From assembly GCA_021816625.1 (NCBI GenBank), contig JAKAXM010000002.1:1270-65269 (forward strand): DNA of 64,000 nucleotides, given 5' to 3'. Positions 47,518 through 57,001 of the stretch are shown piece by piece. Each line of letters begins with the position of its first letter. Within the stretch, counting starts at the first letter, position 1. The notes beneath the pieces were generated by a model. That model did not search any database. It had not been told where the DNA came from and was given only the letters and a program-made list of their open reading frames with translations. The position numbers and the translations under genes were made by a program. The DNA is from Pseudomonadota bacterium (lineage in GTDB: Bacteria > Pseudomonadota > Gammaproteobacteria > Acidiferrobacterales > Acidiferrobacteraceae).

Positions 47518-47985
47518 GTGGCGGAACAAAACGCAGATCCAGAGATCGTTTTTAGCCTAGAAAAGATCTACGTGAAGGACATCTCCTACGAGGCCCCGCA
47601 TGTGCCGGCCATGTTTTTGGAGAAAGCGGCCATGGAGGTCGACATGCAGCTTGGCATAGAGCATGCGCCGATGAATCCCGCCGAAGGCCTCTACGAGGTG
47701 ATCTTGGGGGTTACGGTCACGGCCCGCATGGAGAAGCGCACCACCTTCTTGACCGAGGTCAAGCAGGCAGGCGTATTTCGCATAACGGGCGTTCCAGACG
47801 GGGAACTCATCAAGGTCCTAGAAATCGCCTGCCCCAATATCCTGCTGCCGTTTGCCCGGGAGGTCGTAAACGATCTCGTCTCCAAGGGCGGCTTCCCGCA
47901 ACTGCTGATAAACCCCGTCAACTTCGAGATGCTCTATCAACAAAAGCAGGACGGGGATGCACAAAATGGGTCGAACGCCCACTGA
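47518..47985 (+). CDS. secB: Protein-export chaperone SecB
   Basis: SecB is a tetrameric cytoplasmic chaperone that keeps preproteins unfolded and delivers them to SecA. The pattern FSLEKIYVKDISYEAP at the start and the C-terminal FPQLLINPVNFEMLYQQ are family hallmarks. 155 aa. A GGGAGAGG lies just before the GTG start at 47518. It overlaps gpsA by 29 bases. Confidence 0.96.
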   Translation: MAEQNADPEIVFSLEKIYVKDISYEAPHVPAMFLEKAAMEVDMQLGIEHAPMNPAEGLYEVILGVTVTARMEKRTTFLTEVKQAGVFRITGVPDGELIKVLEIACPNILLPFAREVVNDLVSKGGFPQLLINPVNFEMLYQQKQDGDAQNGSNAH

Positions 47986-49003
47986 GGGGCTGACGTCCGA
48001 AACTATCGCGGTCCTCGGGGCCGGGGTCTGGGGGACGGCTCTTGCCGTCATCTTGGCCCGCCAGGGCCACAATATATCGTTGTGGGGGTCTGACGAGGCA
48101 CGGATGGCCCGTATCGCGCACGAGCGCTGCCATGCGGTGGCTTTGCCCGGCGTCGACTTCCCGCCCCTGCTTACCGTGGAGAGCGACCTAAAGCAGGCCT
48201 GCACCGCGGCCAGCGGTATCCTGCTGGCCGTATCGAGCGGGGGCTTTCGGACGGTGACCCGCGCCCTGGCAAGCTTTTGTGATGACCGCCAGGTCGTTGT
48301 CTGGGCTACCAAGGGCCTCGAATCCGGTTCCCATAAAAGGCTGTCTGAGATCTATGCCGAGATCCGCCCGGGGCGGCCGGCCACAGTGATTACCGGCCCC
48401 ACGTTTGCGAAGGAGGTGGCGGCCGGCTTGCCGACGGCGCTTACCGTCGCATCGGACGACATCGCGGTGGCCGAGACGGTCGCGTCGTGGCTGCGCAATG
48501 AACGCCTGCGCGTCTACACGAGCGATGACGTGGTGGGCGCAGAGATCGGTGGGGCTGTGAAAAACGTATTGGCCATCGCCGCTGGGATCAGTGACGGGCT
48601 GGGCTTTGGGGCCAACGCACGGGCGGCCTTGGTCACGCGGGGGCTTGCGGAATTGCTGCGCCTCGGCGTGGCACTGGGGGCGCGCACCGAGACCCTCATG
48701 GGGCTCTCGGGGGTGGGCGACCTCGTTCTGACCTGCACAGACGACTTGTCGCGTAACCGCCGCCTGGGACTTGCTCTCGCGCGCGGGCGCTCCTTGGGGG
48801 CCATCGTAGGCGAACTGGGGCAGGCGGTCGAGGGCGTTGCGAGCGCGCGCGAGGTCTACGCGCTGGCGCGCGAACATGGCATCGACATGCCGATTACCGA
48901 ACAGGTCTATGAAGTCCTCTTCGGGGGCCGTGCCCCGCAGGCCGCGGTGACAGCGCTGTTGGGCCGGGACCCCAAAAGCGAGTGCGCCGGGATCACTCCT
49001 TGA
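47957..49003 (+). CDS. gpsA: Glycerol-3-phosphate dehydrogenase [NAD(P)+]
   Basis: Makes sn-glycerol-3-phosphate from dihydroxyacetone phosphate for phospholipid synthesis. The dinucleotide motif VLGAGVWGTALA, a TGPTFAKEVAAG segment with the catalytic lysine region, and NVLAIAAGISDG are present. ATG 47957 has AGGA upstream with short spacing; ATG 47966 is the alternative. The start lies inside secB, a usual coupling. The 3' end overlaps the convergent dsbG-like gene by 11 bases. Confidence 0.95.
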   Translation: MHKMGRTPTEGLTSETIAVLGAGVWGTALAVILARQGHNISLWGSDEARMARIAHERCHAVALPGVDFPPLLTVESDLKQACTAASGILLAVSSGGFRTVTRALASFCDDRQVVVWATKGLESGSHKRLSEIYAEIRPGRPATVITGPTFAKEVAAGLPTALTVASDDIAVAETVASWLRNERLRVYTSDDVVGAEIGGAVKNVLAIAAGISDGLGFGANARAALVTRGLAELLRLGVALGARTETLMGLSGVGDLVLTCTDDLSRNRRLGLALARGRSLGAIVGELGQAVEGVASAREVYALAREHGIDMPITEQVYEVLFGGRAPQAAVTALLGRDPKSECAGITP

Positions 49004-49574
49004 TCCCGGCCAGTATCTCCTTCAAGGCCCACACCGGCGGGGCCCCCGAGTTCATGATACGGATAGTGCCGTCCGTCTTCTCGTAGACAAGAATAGGTAC
49101 GAGCGGAAACCCAGCCGCCTCGGTGTCGAGCTTGAGATTCAAGGCCAATTCCTTTTGCACCAGCGGCGTCACGGGCCGCACCGGGATCGAGCTGCCGGTT
49201 TTCCAGGAATAATGGGCCTCGGACCTACGCAGCGCGGCGAGGCGGTTGGGCGCCTCGAGGATGGCCGCCGCCTTGCCGAGGCTTGAGCGTTTGAGGTAAG
49301 CGACCGGGATCTCCCGCAGCGTCAGGTGGTAGGGGCCAATGAGGCCCTGTAGGCGCTCGTAGAGGATATGGCAATAGGGGCAATTGGGGTCGAAAAAGTC
49401 GTAAACGAGGCGGCGGCCGTGCCCTTCGCTCACGGCGGTGGCCTGGGGCAAGGCCCGATAGAGGGCAAGACGGCGGGCTTGCCGTGCGGCTTGGCTTGGG
49501 GTCTGGGCCCAGGCCGGGGCGCTGAGGGCCACAGCCGCCACCCCGAGGAGTGCCCACGGTCGCAACGTTGTCAT
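48993..49574 (-). CDS. DsbC/DsbG-like periplasmic thiol-disulfide protein without dimerisation domain
   Basis: A signal peptide (MTTLRPWALLG.. ending AWA) is followed by only about 35 residues before a thioredoxin-fold domain with C65-PY-C68 (FFDPNCPYCHILYE). DsbC and DsbG have an additional N-terminal cystatin-like dimerisation domain of about 60 residues, missing here, so it is predicted monomeric. It lies 64 bases downstream of dsbD, which would supply electrons to keep its cysteines reduced. ATG 49574 is chosen for the signal peptide. Confidence 0.85.
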   Translation of the reverse strand: MTTLRPWALLGVAAVALSAPAWAQTPSQAARQARRLALYRALPQATAVSEGHGRRLVYDFFDPNCPYCHILYERLQGLIGPYHLTLREIPVAYLKRSSLGKAAAILEAPNRLAALRRSEAHYSWKTGSSIPVRPVTPLVQKELALNLKLDTEAAGFPLVPILVYEKTDGTIRIMNSGAPPVWALKEILAGIKE

Positions 49575-49638
49575 AGCATGGCTCCGTTTGTTGCCAAAAG
49601 GGCGGGCCTCCCGGCCGGGCAAGGGACGGGCAAGGCCA

Positions 49639-51372
49639 TCACGGGGCGCTCGCCCGGGGGGCGGCCAGGGCATCGAGATGGGCTAGTAAGGCCCGGGGAC
49701 CGGAATAACCGGGCCAGTCCTTGACGCGGCGCCCGCGCGCATTGAAAAAAACTAACGTAGGCGGGCCAAAAGCACCGAGTTTGTGCAGCAAACGCCGGCT
49801 ACGCCGGTCGTTCGGGGTCACGTCAGCGCGTACGAGAACGAAGCGCTTGAGCGCCGCTACGACGCGGGGATCGCGAAAGGTTGTGGCTTGCATGCGCTGG
49901 CACTGCACGCACCAGGACGCCCAGAAATCGACCAGCACGGGCCGGCCCCGAGCGTCGCCCAGCACCGTCTTTAGGCCGGCGGGGCCCGTTATGCGCCGGA
50001 ACGCGAGACGTGCCACCGGCCGGACCCCGGACGCGGAGGCGGTGAAACGGGCGAACGGCGCGAGGGGATTGGTAGCCCCGGAGAGGGCGCCGATACCGAG
50101 GGCCAAACCATAGGCCAGCAGGCCTACGGCGATGCCCTTGAAGACCCCGGCGGCCCCTCGTCCGGTGGCTGGCAAGGGTTCGAGGGCCCCGAGCGCGACG
50201 CTCGCCGTAATGGCAAGCAGCGCCGCCAAGGCGAGCGTCAACGCCGGCGGAAGGACGCGACTCTCGAGCCATAGGGCGACGGCGAGCATCAAAACCCCGA
50301 AAACGGCCCGGATCTTGTTCAACCACGGGCCCGCCTTAGGCAAGAGGTGCCCGGCGGAGGTGCCGATGATGAGAAGGGGGAGACCCATACCGATACTCAA
50401 GGCGAACAAGGCAAGCCCCCCGAATACCACGTCCCCCGTGCGGGAAATGAGCAGCAGGGCGCCCGCCAACGGGGCGGCGACGCAGGGCCCGACTATGAGG
50501 GCCGAGAAGCCCCCCAGGACAAAGGTCCCCAGGCATTGGCCGCCCTGCCCAAACCGGCCCAACCGCTCCTGGAGGGCCGGAGGCATCTGCAAGTCATAGA
50601 GGCCGAACATGCACAGGGCGAGAACCACGAATAGGGCGCTAAAAGCAGACAATATCCAGGGGTTCTGGAACGCGGCCTGGACGTAGTGGCCGGTGAGGGC
50701 CGCCACCACGCCGGCGACGGTGTAAGTGAGCGCCATCCCTCCGACATAAGCGCAAGACAGGGTCAGCGGGCGGGCGCGGCCCCGGCACTGGCCCACGATC
50801 GTGGCGGAAAGGATGGGGATCATCGGAAATACGCAGGGCGTAAACGCGAGGCCGAGCCCGGCCACCAGAAACAAGGCCAGCGTGCCCCACGGGGGTGCCG
50901 CCCGGCTTGGCAGCGGCCCCGCCAGGCGCAACGCCGCCGGGCGGGCGTGGGGCGGGGCCACGGCCGGGGCCTTCAGCACCACGGTTTTGCTAAGCGGGGG
51001 GTAACAGATGCCGGCATTGGCACACCCTTGGTAGCGCGCCACCACCCGCACGAGCTGCCCGGCGGCTAGCTGCGCAAACGGGACCGTAAGGGTCGTACGT
51101 CCTTCGTAGATCTGCTGGTGTCCAAAGGCCGGGTCGTTGACCCAGCGGCCGGGCGGCAGGTGGTAGGGGGCGAGCCGCACGGACTGTGGCCCCACGGCCA
51201 AATGCACGCGGCTGCGGTAGAGATGGTAACCCGGGGCGGCGGTCCACCGGACCTGCAGTTTCCCCTGGACTATGGCGGCATGAAAACGAAAGGCCCGATT
51301 GGGGGGCAGCGGCCGCGCTACGGCGACCCCGGCCAGGCATAGCATGACGACAAACACGACAACGCGCTTCAC
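49639..51372 (-). CDS. dsbD: Thiol:disulfide interchange protein DsbD
   Basis: DsbD passes electrons from cytoplasmic thioredoxin to periplasmic partners. All three redox pairs are visible: the alpha domain CANAGICYPP, the membrane-domain pair in FTPCVFPM and VGPCVAAPL within eight hydrophobic helices, and the gamma domain WASWCVQC. The signal peptide starts at GTG 51372 (VKRVVVFVVMLCLAG) with a GGGGG upstream. An in-frame start at 51420 would add residues before the signal and is rejected. About 577 aa, normal. Confidence 0.95.
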   Translation of the reverse strand: MKRVVVFVVMLCLAGVAVARPLPPNRAFRFHAAIVQGKLQVRWTAAPGYHLYRSRVHLAVGPQSVRLAPYHLPPGRWVNDPAFGHQQIYEGRTTLTVPFAQLAAGQLVRVVARYQGCANAGICYPPLSKTVVLKAPAVAPPHARPAALRLAGPLPSRAAPPWGTLALFLVAGLGLAFTPCVFPMIPILSATIVGQCRGRARPLTLSCAYVGGMALTYTVAGVVAALTGHYVQAAFQNPWILSAFSALFVVLALCMFGLYDLQMPPALQERLGRFGQGGQCLGTFVLGGFSALIVGPCVAAPLAGALLLISRTGDVVFGGLALFALSIGMGLPLLIIGTSAGHLLPKAGPWLNKIRAVFGVLMLAVALWLESRVLPPALTLALAALLAITASVALGALEPLPATGRGAAGVFKGIAVGLLAYGLALGIGALSGATNPLAPFARFTASASGVRPVARLAFRRITGPAGLKTVLGDARGRPVLVDFWASWCVQCQRMQATTFRDPRVVAALKRFVLVRADVTPNDRRSRRLLHKLGAFGPPTLVFFNARGRRVKDWPGYSGPRALLAHLDALAAPRASAP

Positions 51373-51464
51373 ATGGGCCCCCGTCCTGCTCGCCAGACTC
51401 TCGGTGTTAAAGACGCACAAGCACGGTCCTTATTCCGCGGCTGGCACAAAGCCCCGATGGAAGG

Positions 51465-53759
51465 TCAACCGCCGCCCTCGGCGCACTCGGGGCAGGGGAT
51501 GGAATAACCACACTCCTTTTGTGGACATACCTTTTCGGTACCGCGGCGTTTGGTGGTCTTGATCGTCAGGATCGGGTGACCGCACTGCGGGCAGGGCTCG
51601 GCGACCGGCGGGTTCCAGACGGCATACTTGCAGTCTGGATAACGCGAACAAGAGTAAAACAGCTTGCCGTACCGGGATTTGCGTTTAAAGAGCGTCCCCG
51701 CCTTGCATTCCGGACAGATCACCCCGGTATCGGTGGGTTTATCCAGAGGCTCCATGTGGCGACAGGCCGGGTAATTGCTGCAGCCAATGAAGCGTCCGTA
51801 GCGTCCCCGCTTGATGACCAGTGGGTGCGCGCAGAGCGGGCATTGGCGGTCCGGAATGACCTCGGCGGCCGGGGCCTCGGCGTCTTCGCCCAGATTCCGC
51901 GTATAGTCGCATTCGGGGTAGCCTGTGCAGCCGATGAAATAACCGTTACGGCCGAGACGCTTGGAGAGCGGCTTTTGACATTGCGGGCAGGTCTCCGCCA
52001 GGACCTCGACCCCTGGGCGTTCGGCATCCTCTTTGTCGTTCACCTGGCGGTGAAATTCCGCCCAGAAGTCTCGCAAGAGCGGGATCCACTCCTTCTCACC
52101 CCGCGAGACGGCATCCAGATCGTCCTCGAGGCGCGCCGTAAACTCATAGTCGACGTAGCGCTCGAAGTGCTGGGCCAGGAACTTGTTCACCACCCGCCCG
52201 ACGTCCGTGGGCTTGAAGCGCCGCTTGTCCAGCACCACATATTCGCGTTGCTGCAGGGTCTGGATGATAGCGGCATAGGTCGAGGGACGGCCGATCCCGA
52301 AGGCCTCCAGGGCCTTGACGAGACTGGCCTCCGAATAGCGGGGCGGGGGCTCGGTGAAATGCTGGCTCTGGTGAATCTCCCGCAGACGCACTCGATCGTT
52401 CTCGCGCATATCGGGAAGCAGCCGGTCCGCGTCCTCGTCCTCGCCCTTTTTGTCGTCCGCGCCCTCCTGGTAAACCGCCATGAAGCCGGGGACAAGGACC
52501 ACCGAACCCGTGGCGCGCGACAGATCACCCGGGCCGGCCTCGAGATCCACGGCCATGGTATCGAGGGTCGCGGGGATCATCTGGCAGGCCATGGTCCGTC
52601 GCCATATGAGGTCATAGAGCTTCAATTGGTCGGCGCTCAGGAAGGCCCGGAGATCATCCGGGGCCCGGGCCGCCGATGTCGGCCGGATCGCCTCGTGGGC
52701 CTCCTGGGCGTTTTTCGAGCGCGTCTTGTAGAGATGTGCGGAGGGCGGGACGTTCTCGGCCCCGAACCGGTCCTTGATCACGGCGCGGATCTCGGCCAAG
52801 GCGTCCTGCGCGAGCGTCACCGAGTCCGTACGCATATAGCTAATGAGGCCCACGGTCTCCCCATCGATAGCCACGCCCTCATACAGTTGCTGGGCCGTGC
52901 GCATGGTCCGTTGGGCCGTAAAATGCAGCTTGCGCGCGGCCTCCTGCTGCAGGGTCGAGGTCGTAAAGGGCGGCGCCGGGTGGCGCTTACGCTGCTTGCG
53001 CTCCACCGCCACGACCCGGTAGGAGCCGTCGGTAGCCCCGTGCCGCAGCCGCCCTGCGATCGTGGCCGCCTGGGCGCTGTCGGCAATGGCGAACTGGTCT
53101 AAGCGCTCGCCCCCGAGGGTCGTCAACTTGGCCCGGAACCCCTGCCCGTCCGCCTCCATATCCGACTCTATCGTCCAATACTCGCGTTCGACGAAGCGCT
53201 CTATCTCCTCTTCACGCTCGACTATGAGGCGCAGCGCCGGACTCTGTACCCGCCCCGCGGACAACCCGCGGCGCACCTTCTTCCAGAGGAGCGGCGACAG
53301 ATTGAAACCGACCAGATAATCGAGGGCGCGGCGCGCCTGCTGGGCGTTGACGAGATTGGCCGACAGTTCGCGCGGCTCGGCAACCGCCTTCTGGATCGCG
53401 CGCTTCGTGATCTCGTGGAAGACCACACGATGCACGGGCTTGTCTGCGAGCAGGCCTTCCTCTTTTAGGATCTCGTAGAGATGCCAGGAAATGGCCTCGC
53501 CTTCGCGATCCGGATCGGTCGCCAGATACAGGACGTCGGCCTTCTTCATGGCCTTGACGATCAGATCGACATGCTTGCGATTTTTCTCGATGAGTTCGTA
53601 CTTCATCCCGAAGTCGTGCTCGGTATCGACCGCGCCTTTCTTCGGCACGAGATCACGCACGTGCCCGTACGAGGCGAGCGCGGTAAAGTCCTTCCCGAGA
53701 TATTTACCCATCGTCTTGGCCTTGGCGGGCGACTCGACGATGATGAGGTTCTTAGCCAT
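51465..53759 (-). CDS. topA: DNA topoisomerase I
   Basis: TopA relaxes negative supercoils. The toprim domain begins NLIIVESPAKAKT and has DPDREGEAI. The active tyrosine is in ISYMRTDSV. The C-terminus has four zinc-ribbon modules with Cys pairs (CPQC, CPLC, CPEC, CPQC and partners, from residue 590 on). 764 aa, typically sized for a gammaproteobacterium. Followed by dsbD 92 bases on. Upstream is smg. Confidence 0.97.
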   Translation of the reverse strand: MAKNLIIVESPAKAKTMGKYLGKDFTALASYGHVRDLVPKKGAVDTEHDFGMKYELIEKNRKHVDLIVKAMKKADVLYLATDPDREGEAISWHLYEILKEEGLLADKPVHRVVFHEITKRAIQKAVAEPRELSANLVNAQQARRALDYLVGFNLSPLLWKKVRRGLSAGRVQSPALRLIVEREEEIERFVEREYWTIESDMEADGQGFRAKLTTLGGERLDQFAIADSAQAATIAGRLRHGATDGSYRVVAVERKQRKRHPAPPFTTSTLQQEAARKLHFTAQRTMRTAQQLYEGVAIDGETVGLISYMRTDSVTLAQDALAEIRAVIKDRFGAENVPPSAHLYKTRSKNAQEAHEAIRPTSAARAPDDLRAFLSADQLKLYDLIWRRTMACQMIPATLDTMAVDLEAGPGDLSRATGSVVLVPGFMAVYQEGADDKKGEDEDADRLLPDMRENDRVRLREIHQSQHFTEPPPRYSEASLVKALEAFGIGRPSTYAAIIQTLQQREYVVLDKRRFKPTDVGRVVNKFLAQHFERYVDYEFTARLEDDLDAVSRGEKEWIPLLRDFWAEFHRQVNDKEDAERPGVEVLAETCPQCQKPLSKRLGRNGYFIGCTGYPECDYTRNLGEDAEAPAAEVIPDRQCPLCAHPLVIKRGRYGRFIGCSNYPACRHMEPLDKPTDTGVICPECKAGTLFKRKSRYGKLFYSCSRYPDCKYAVWNPPVAEPCPQCGHPILTIKTTKRRGTEKVCPQKECGYSIPCPECAEGGG

Positions 53760-53847
53760 GGGTCGAATTACGCGAAAGATGAGTGGAAAACACTATGGGC
53801 CTTGGCGAAACGGAGCGCCATGGGGGATTTCCTGGGGAAGGAGATCC

Positions 53848-54330
53848 TTAGTTGAGCGTGCCTTGGATTTCGTTAAACACAAGGTCCTCCATCCAGGCAT
53901 AGGCCTGCTCCTGACCGGGCTGGTTGAACAACACCATGAGAATGATCCATTTCAACTGCTCGAGATCCATCTCGTCGGTCTCGAGGGCCATCACACGGTC
54001 TATGACGAGCTCGCGAGCCGCCGGATCGAGCACGCCCCCCTGTTCGAGAAACAACAGGAAGCCGCGCGACGCGGTATCCATTTTCTGGCTCTCGTCGTCC
54101 GAATAGACACGCAGGGACTTGAGCGAGGCGTCCGTCGGCGATGCCACCTCGTTACTGCGCAGCGCCGCCAAACCCTCGAGCCACGCAAATGCCTTGACGA
54201 TCTCGCCTTTAGGGAAGCCCGCTTGGGCCAGCTCATCGACCAAGGCGTCCTGGTCGGGCTGAAAATCGGGGCCTTCGTCCATGTAGTTCTCAAACAAATA
54301 CATCAGGACGTCGAGGACGTTCTCTTTCAT
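53848..54330 (-). CDS. smg: Smg family (DUF494) protein
   Basis: Smg is a conserved proteobacterial protein of unknown function. The 160-residue form begins KENVLDVLMYLFENY and ends LKWIILMVLFNQPGQEQAYAWMEDLVF, matching the family ends. ATG 54330 is chosen for the conserved start. It usually follows dprA and precedes topA. Here topA follows but dprA is absent and the LysM gene lies directly upstream (92-base gap). Confidence 0.93.
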   Translation of the reverse strand: MKENVLDVLMYLFENYMDEGPDFQPDQDALVDELAQAGFPKGEIVKAFAWLEGLAALRSNEVASPTDASLKSLRVYSDDESQKMDTASRGFLLFLEQGGVLDPAARELVIDRVMALETDEMDLEQLKWIILMVLFNQPGQEQAYAWMEDLVFNEIQGTLN

Positions 54331-54422
54331 TTCAGGATCTTGCACGCTTCGGTCCGCTCCTGAGGCATGGCGCACGGCGCCTTTGGCTTAGAGCATGGAG
54401 CAAAGCGCCCCGCAGGTCAATC

Positions 54423-55487
54423 TTAGGGGGTGCCGACCGTATCGCCGACATGGATCTCGCGGCGTGCCTGCATGATCACCCCGTAGCTGACTCGGGGGAA
54501 GGTCCGGAAAATCATGAGCAAGCCGATGCGCTCGCGCCGACCCCGCTCCGTTCTATCGGCGACGGGGTTATAAAAGCGGCGCGGCCTACTATAGAGGCGC
54601 AGCACATAGCCGCGCCGCATGCCGGCGTTCTTGCCGATATTGATCGCGACCGCAGCATAGGTCCCGAGGTTTAGATTGTTGTGGGTCGCGGCAACGACCT
54701 CACCGCTAACCTGCCGGTGCGGGGCCCGGGGATAGAAATAGGGGATCGGCGGTTCGGGATGCCAGGGCACCAAGCGGTCCCCGGCCTCGACCTCGCGTAT
54801 GGACGACACTACCTGGAACTCCGGGAGCCGGCGTCCGCCGCGGACCAGCCGGGCTTCACCCACATACTTCGTTTCGTAGGCGAGGAAATCCCCGTCGCTC
54901 GCACGCAGGGTGGGGCCGCGCCTATAGATCTCATAGACCTTGTCGGGATGCGCCCCTAGGTGACGGGCGTAAAATCGGCTCGCAGGTCCCAGATAGGTGT
55001 GCCGGTGCACGGCGGCCGCGACATAACCCAAGCGATGGAATTGGCGGCGTGAGAGGGCCAACGGGCGCTGCAGGAAAGGGCCGATGGCGTTCGGGCTCAG
55101 GGTCGGGATGGCCATGGCCAGCGCATGGGACCTGACCCTCGGTGTCAGCACGACCGTGGTGCCGGACGACGAAAGGCCCGAATGGCCGGCGGACCGGGTC
55201 TGTGAGGCGGCCGGCCCCATGTCGACGAGATAGGGTTTACCGTGAGCGTAGCGCAAAGCGATCAGATCGCCCGGGTAGATAAGATTGGGGTCGCGGATCT
55301 GGCGGTTGCGATTCCAGATCCCTGGCCAACGCCATGGATCCCGGAAGAAGTGGGTGGCGATACCCCACAGTGTGTCGCCTTTGCGCACGATGTAGTGGCG
55401 CGGGACGTGCGGAACAACCAGACGGTCCGCCAAGGCACTGGGGGACAGGCTCGCTAGGAGCAAGAGTGAGAGGCGGACTCGACGCAT
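54423..55487 (-). CDS. LysM-domain periplasmic protein
   Basis: A signal peptide ([20 protein letters not shown]) precedes a LysM module ([18 protein letters not shown].. NLIYPGD; about residues 30-80) that binds peptidoglycan, and a longer C-terminal region with several predicted beta strands. 354 aa. Proteins of this type sit upstream of dprA-smg-topA in many gammaproteobacteria. Function is unknown. Divergent from def. Confidence 0.88.
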   Translation of the reverse strand: MRRVRLSLLLLASLSPSALADRLVVPHVPRHYIVRKGDTLWGIATHFFRDPWRWPGIWNRNRQIRDPNLIYPGDLIALRYAHGKPYLVDMGPAASQTRSAGHSGLSSSGTTVVLTPRVRSHALAMAIPTLSPNAIGPFLQRPLALSRRQFHRLGYVAAAVHRHTYLGPASRFYARHLGAHPDKVYEIYRRGPTLRASDGDFLAYETKYVGEARLVRGGRRLPEFQVVSSIREVEAGDRLVPWHPEPPIPYFYPRAPHRQVSGEVVAATHNNLNLGTYAAVAINIGKNAGMRRGYVLRLYSRPRRFYNPVADRTERGRRERIGLLMIFRTFPRVSYGVIMQARREIHVGDTVGTP

Positions 55488-55557
55488 GCAAGGGAGTGTA
55501 GTGCGTGATTTTGCCGTCGTCCACCTGCCGGTGGCGGCATGGGCCGTCGCATTGGGG

Positions 55558-55563
55558 TATAAT
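55558..55563 (+). promoter_or_regulatory. Perfect -10 TATAAT six bases before def
   Basis: TATAAT ends six bases before the ATG of def, so transcription from it would begin at or next to the A of the start codon, giving a leaderless mRNA. No good -35 lies at the right distance and there is no Shine-Dalgarno before def. Confidence 0.5.
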
Positions 55564-55569
55564 ACGCGC

Positions 55570-56073
55570 ATGGCTTTACGCGAGATACTTCGTTACCCCG
55601 ACCCCCGGCTGCGGAAGAAGGCCCTACCGGTCGAGCGCGTGGATGACGCGATACGCACCCTCGTCCGGGACATGGCGGAGACCATGTACAAGGCCCCAGG
55701 GATCGGGCTCGCCGCGACCCAAATCGATGTCGGAAAGCGGGTCGTAGTCATCGACATAAGCGCCGATCACAAGGATCTGCGGGTCTTCATAAACCCGGTC
55801 ATTACCGCGCGGGCCGGGGTCTTTGGCGTCGAGGAAGGCTGCCTGTCGGTGCCCGGGGTCTTTGAAGAGGTGGAGCGCGCCCAGCAGGTGACCGTAACGG
55901 CCCTGGATACGAACGGCTCGCCGTTTGAGTTGGTGGCCGAAGACCTTCTGGCCGTCTGCATCCAGCACGAGATCGACCATCTCGATGGCAAGGTCTTCGT
56001 GGACTACCTGTCCCGCCTGAAACAGCAGCGCATTCGCAAGAAGCTCGAGAAACAACAGCGTCTGGCGATGTGA
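55570..56073 (+). CDS. def: Peptide deformylase
   Basis: Removes the N-formyl group from nascent proteins. The three motifs [17 protein letters not shown] (metal Cys) and QHEIDHLDG (metal His pair and catalytic Glu) are intact. 167 aa. ATG 55570 places [14 protein letters not shown] at the start. Followed 7 bases later by fmt, as in E. coli. Confidence 0.96.
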   Translation: MALREILRYPDPRLRKKALPVERVDDAIRTLVRDMAETMYKAPGIGLAATQIDVGKRVVVIDISADHKDLRVFINPVITARAGVFGVEEGCLSVPGVFEEVERAQQVTVTALDTNGSPFELVAEDLLAVCIQHEIDHLDGKVFVDYLSRLKQQRIRKKLEKQQRLAM

Positions 56074-56080
56074 GCTACCG

Positions 56081-57001
56081 GTGAACATCCTTTTCGCGGG
56101 CACCCCGCAGTTTGCCTGCCCCACGCTGGAAGCGCTGATGGCGGCGCGCTACACCATTGCCGGGGTGTTGACGCAACCCGACCGCCCGGTGGGCCGGGGA
56201 CGCAAGCTCACGGCAAGCCCCGTAAAGGCCCTCGCCTTGCGGCAAGGCCTGCCGGTTTATACCCCCACGACAGGCGCAGAGGCGTTGACCATGGTGCACG
56301 GGCTTAGGCCCGATGTCATCGTGGTCGTGGCCTACGGTCTCATCCTGCCTCCGGCCCTGCTGGCGCTGCCGCGCCACGGCTGCCTCAACATCCACGCCTC
56401 GCTGCTGCCCCGTTGGCGAGGAGCGGCCCCCATCGCCCGGGCGATCGAGGCCGGCGATACCGAGACCGGCGTGACCATCATGCGGCTAGACGAGGGTCTA
56501 GACACAGGTCCGATGCTGGCGCGTGCCACGGTGCCGATCGGTCCCGACGACACAAGCGAACGATTGACGGAACGGCTGGCCACGCTCGGGCCGCCGGTAT
56601 TGCTATCGGTGCTCGACGCCTTGCGGCAAGGAAGACCCGTCACCGCCGTGGCGCAAGGCACGGAGGGCGTAAGCTACGCGCGCAAGCTCCGCAAGGAGGA
56701 AGGGTGGCTGGACTGGAACCGGGCGGCCGCCGTGTTGGCGCGGCAGATCCGGGCGTTCACGCCGTGGCCTGGGAGCCGCACCGTGATGGGCGGGGAGGTC
56801 GTAAAGGTCTGCGCGGCCCGGGAGCGTCCGGGCCGCGGGGCGTGCGCGGGCGAGGTGGTGGCGATCGATGACGAGATCGTCGTCGCAACCGGGGAAGGTC
56901 TGCTGGCCTTAAGCGTCCTCCAACCCGCCAATGGCCGCCCGCAAGCGGCGGCGGCCTTCCGGCAAGGTCACCGGATCGAGGTCGGGGACCGGCTTGGCTA
57001 A
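56081..57001 (+). CDS. fmt: Methionyl-tRNA formyltransferase
   Basis: Formylates Met-tRNAi with 10-formyl-tetrahydrofolate. N-terminal ILFAGTPQFACP, the catalytic NIHASLLPRWRGAAPI and MRLDEGLDTGPML, and a C-terminal tRNA-binding domain are present. GTG start at 56081. 306 aa, normal. Overlaps rsmB. Confidence 0.96.
   Translation: MNILFAGTPQFACPTLEALMAARYTIAGVLTQPDRPVGRGRKLTASPVKALALRQGLPVYTPTTGAEALTMVHGLRPDVIVVVAYGLILPPALLALPRHGCLNIHASLLPRWRGAAPIARAIEAGDTETGVTIMRLDEGLDTGPMLARATVPIGPDDTSERLTERLATLGPPVLLSVLDALRQGRPVTAVAQGTEGVSYARKLRKEEGWLDWNRAAAVLARQIRAFTPWPGSRTVMGGEVVKVCAARERPGRGACAGEVVAIDDEIVVATGEGLLALSVLQPANGRPQAAAAFRQGHRIEVGDRLG

Noticed and set aside
51519-53102. 527-codon open frame opposite topA
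   Set aside because: It is the antisense shadow of topA in GC-rich DNA; the topA protein is unmistakable and the antisense product matches no family.
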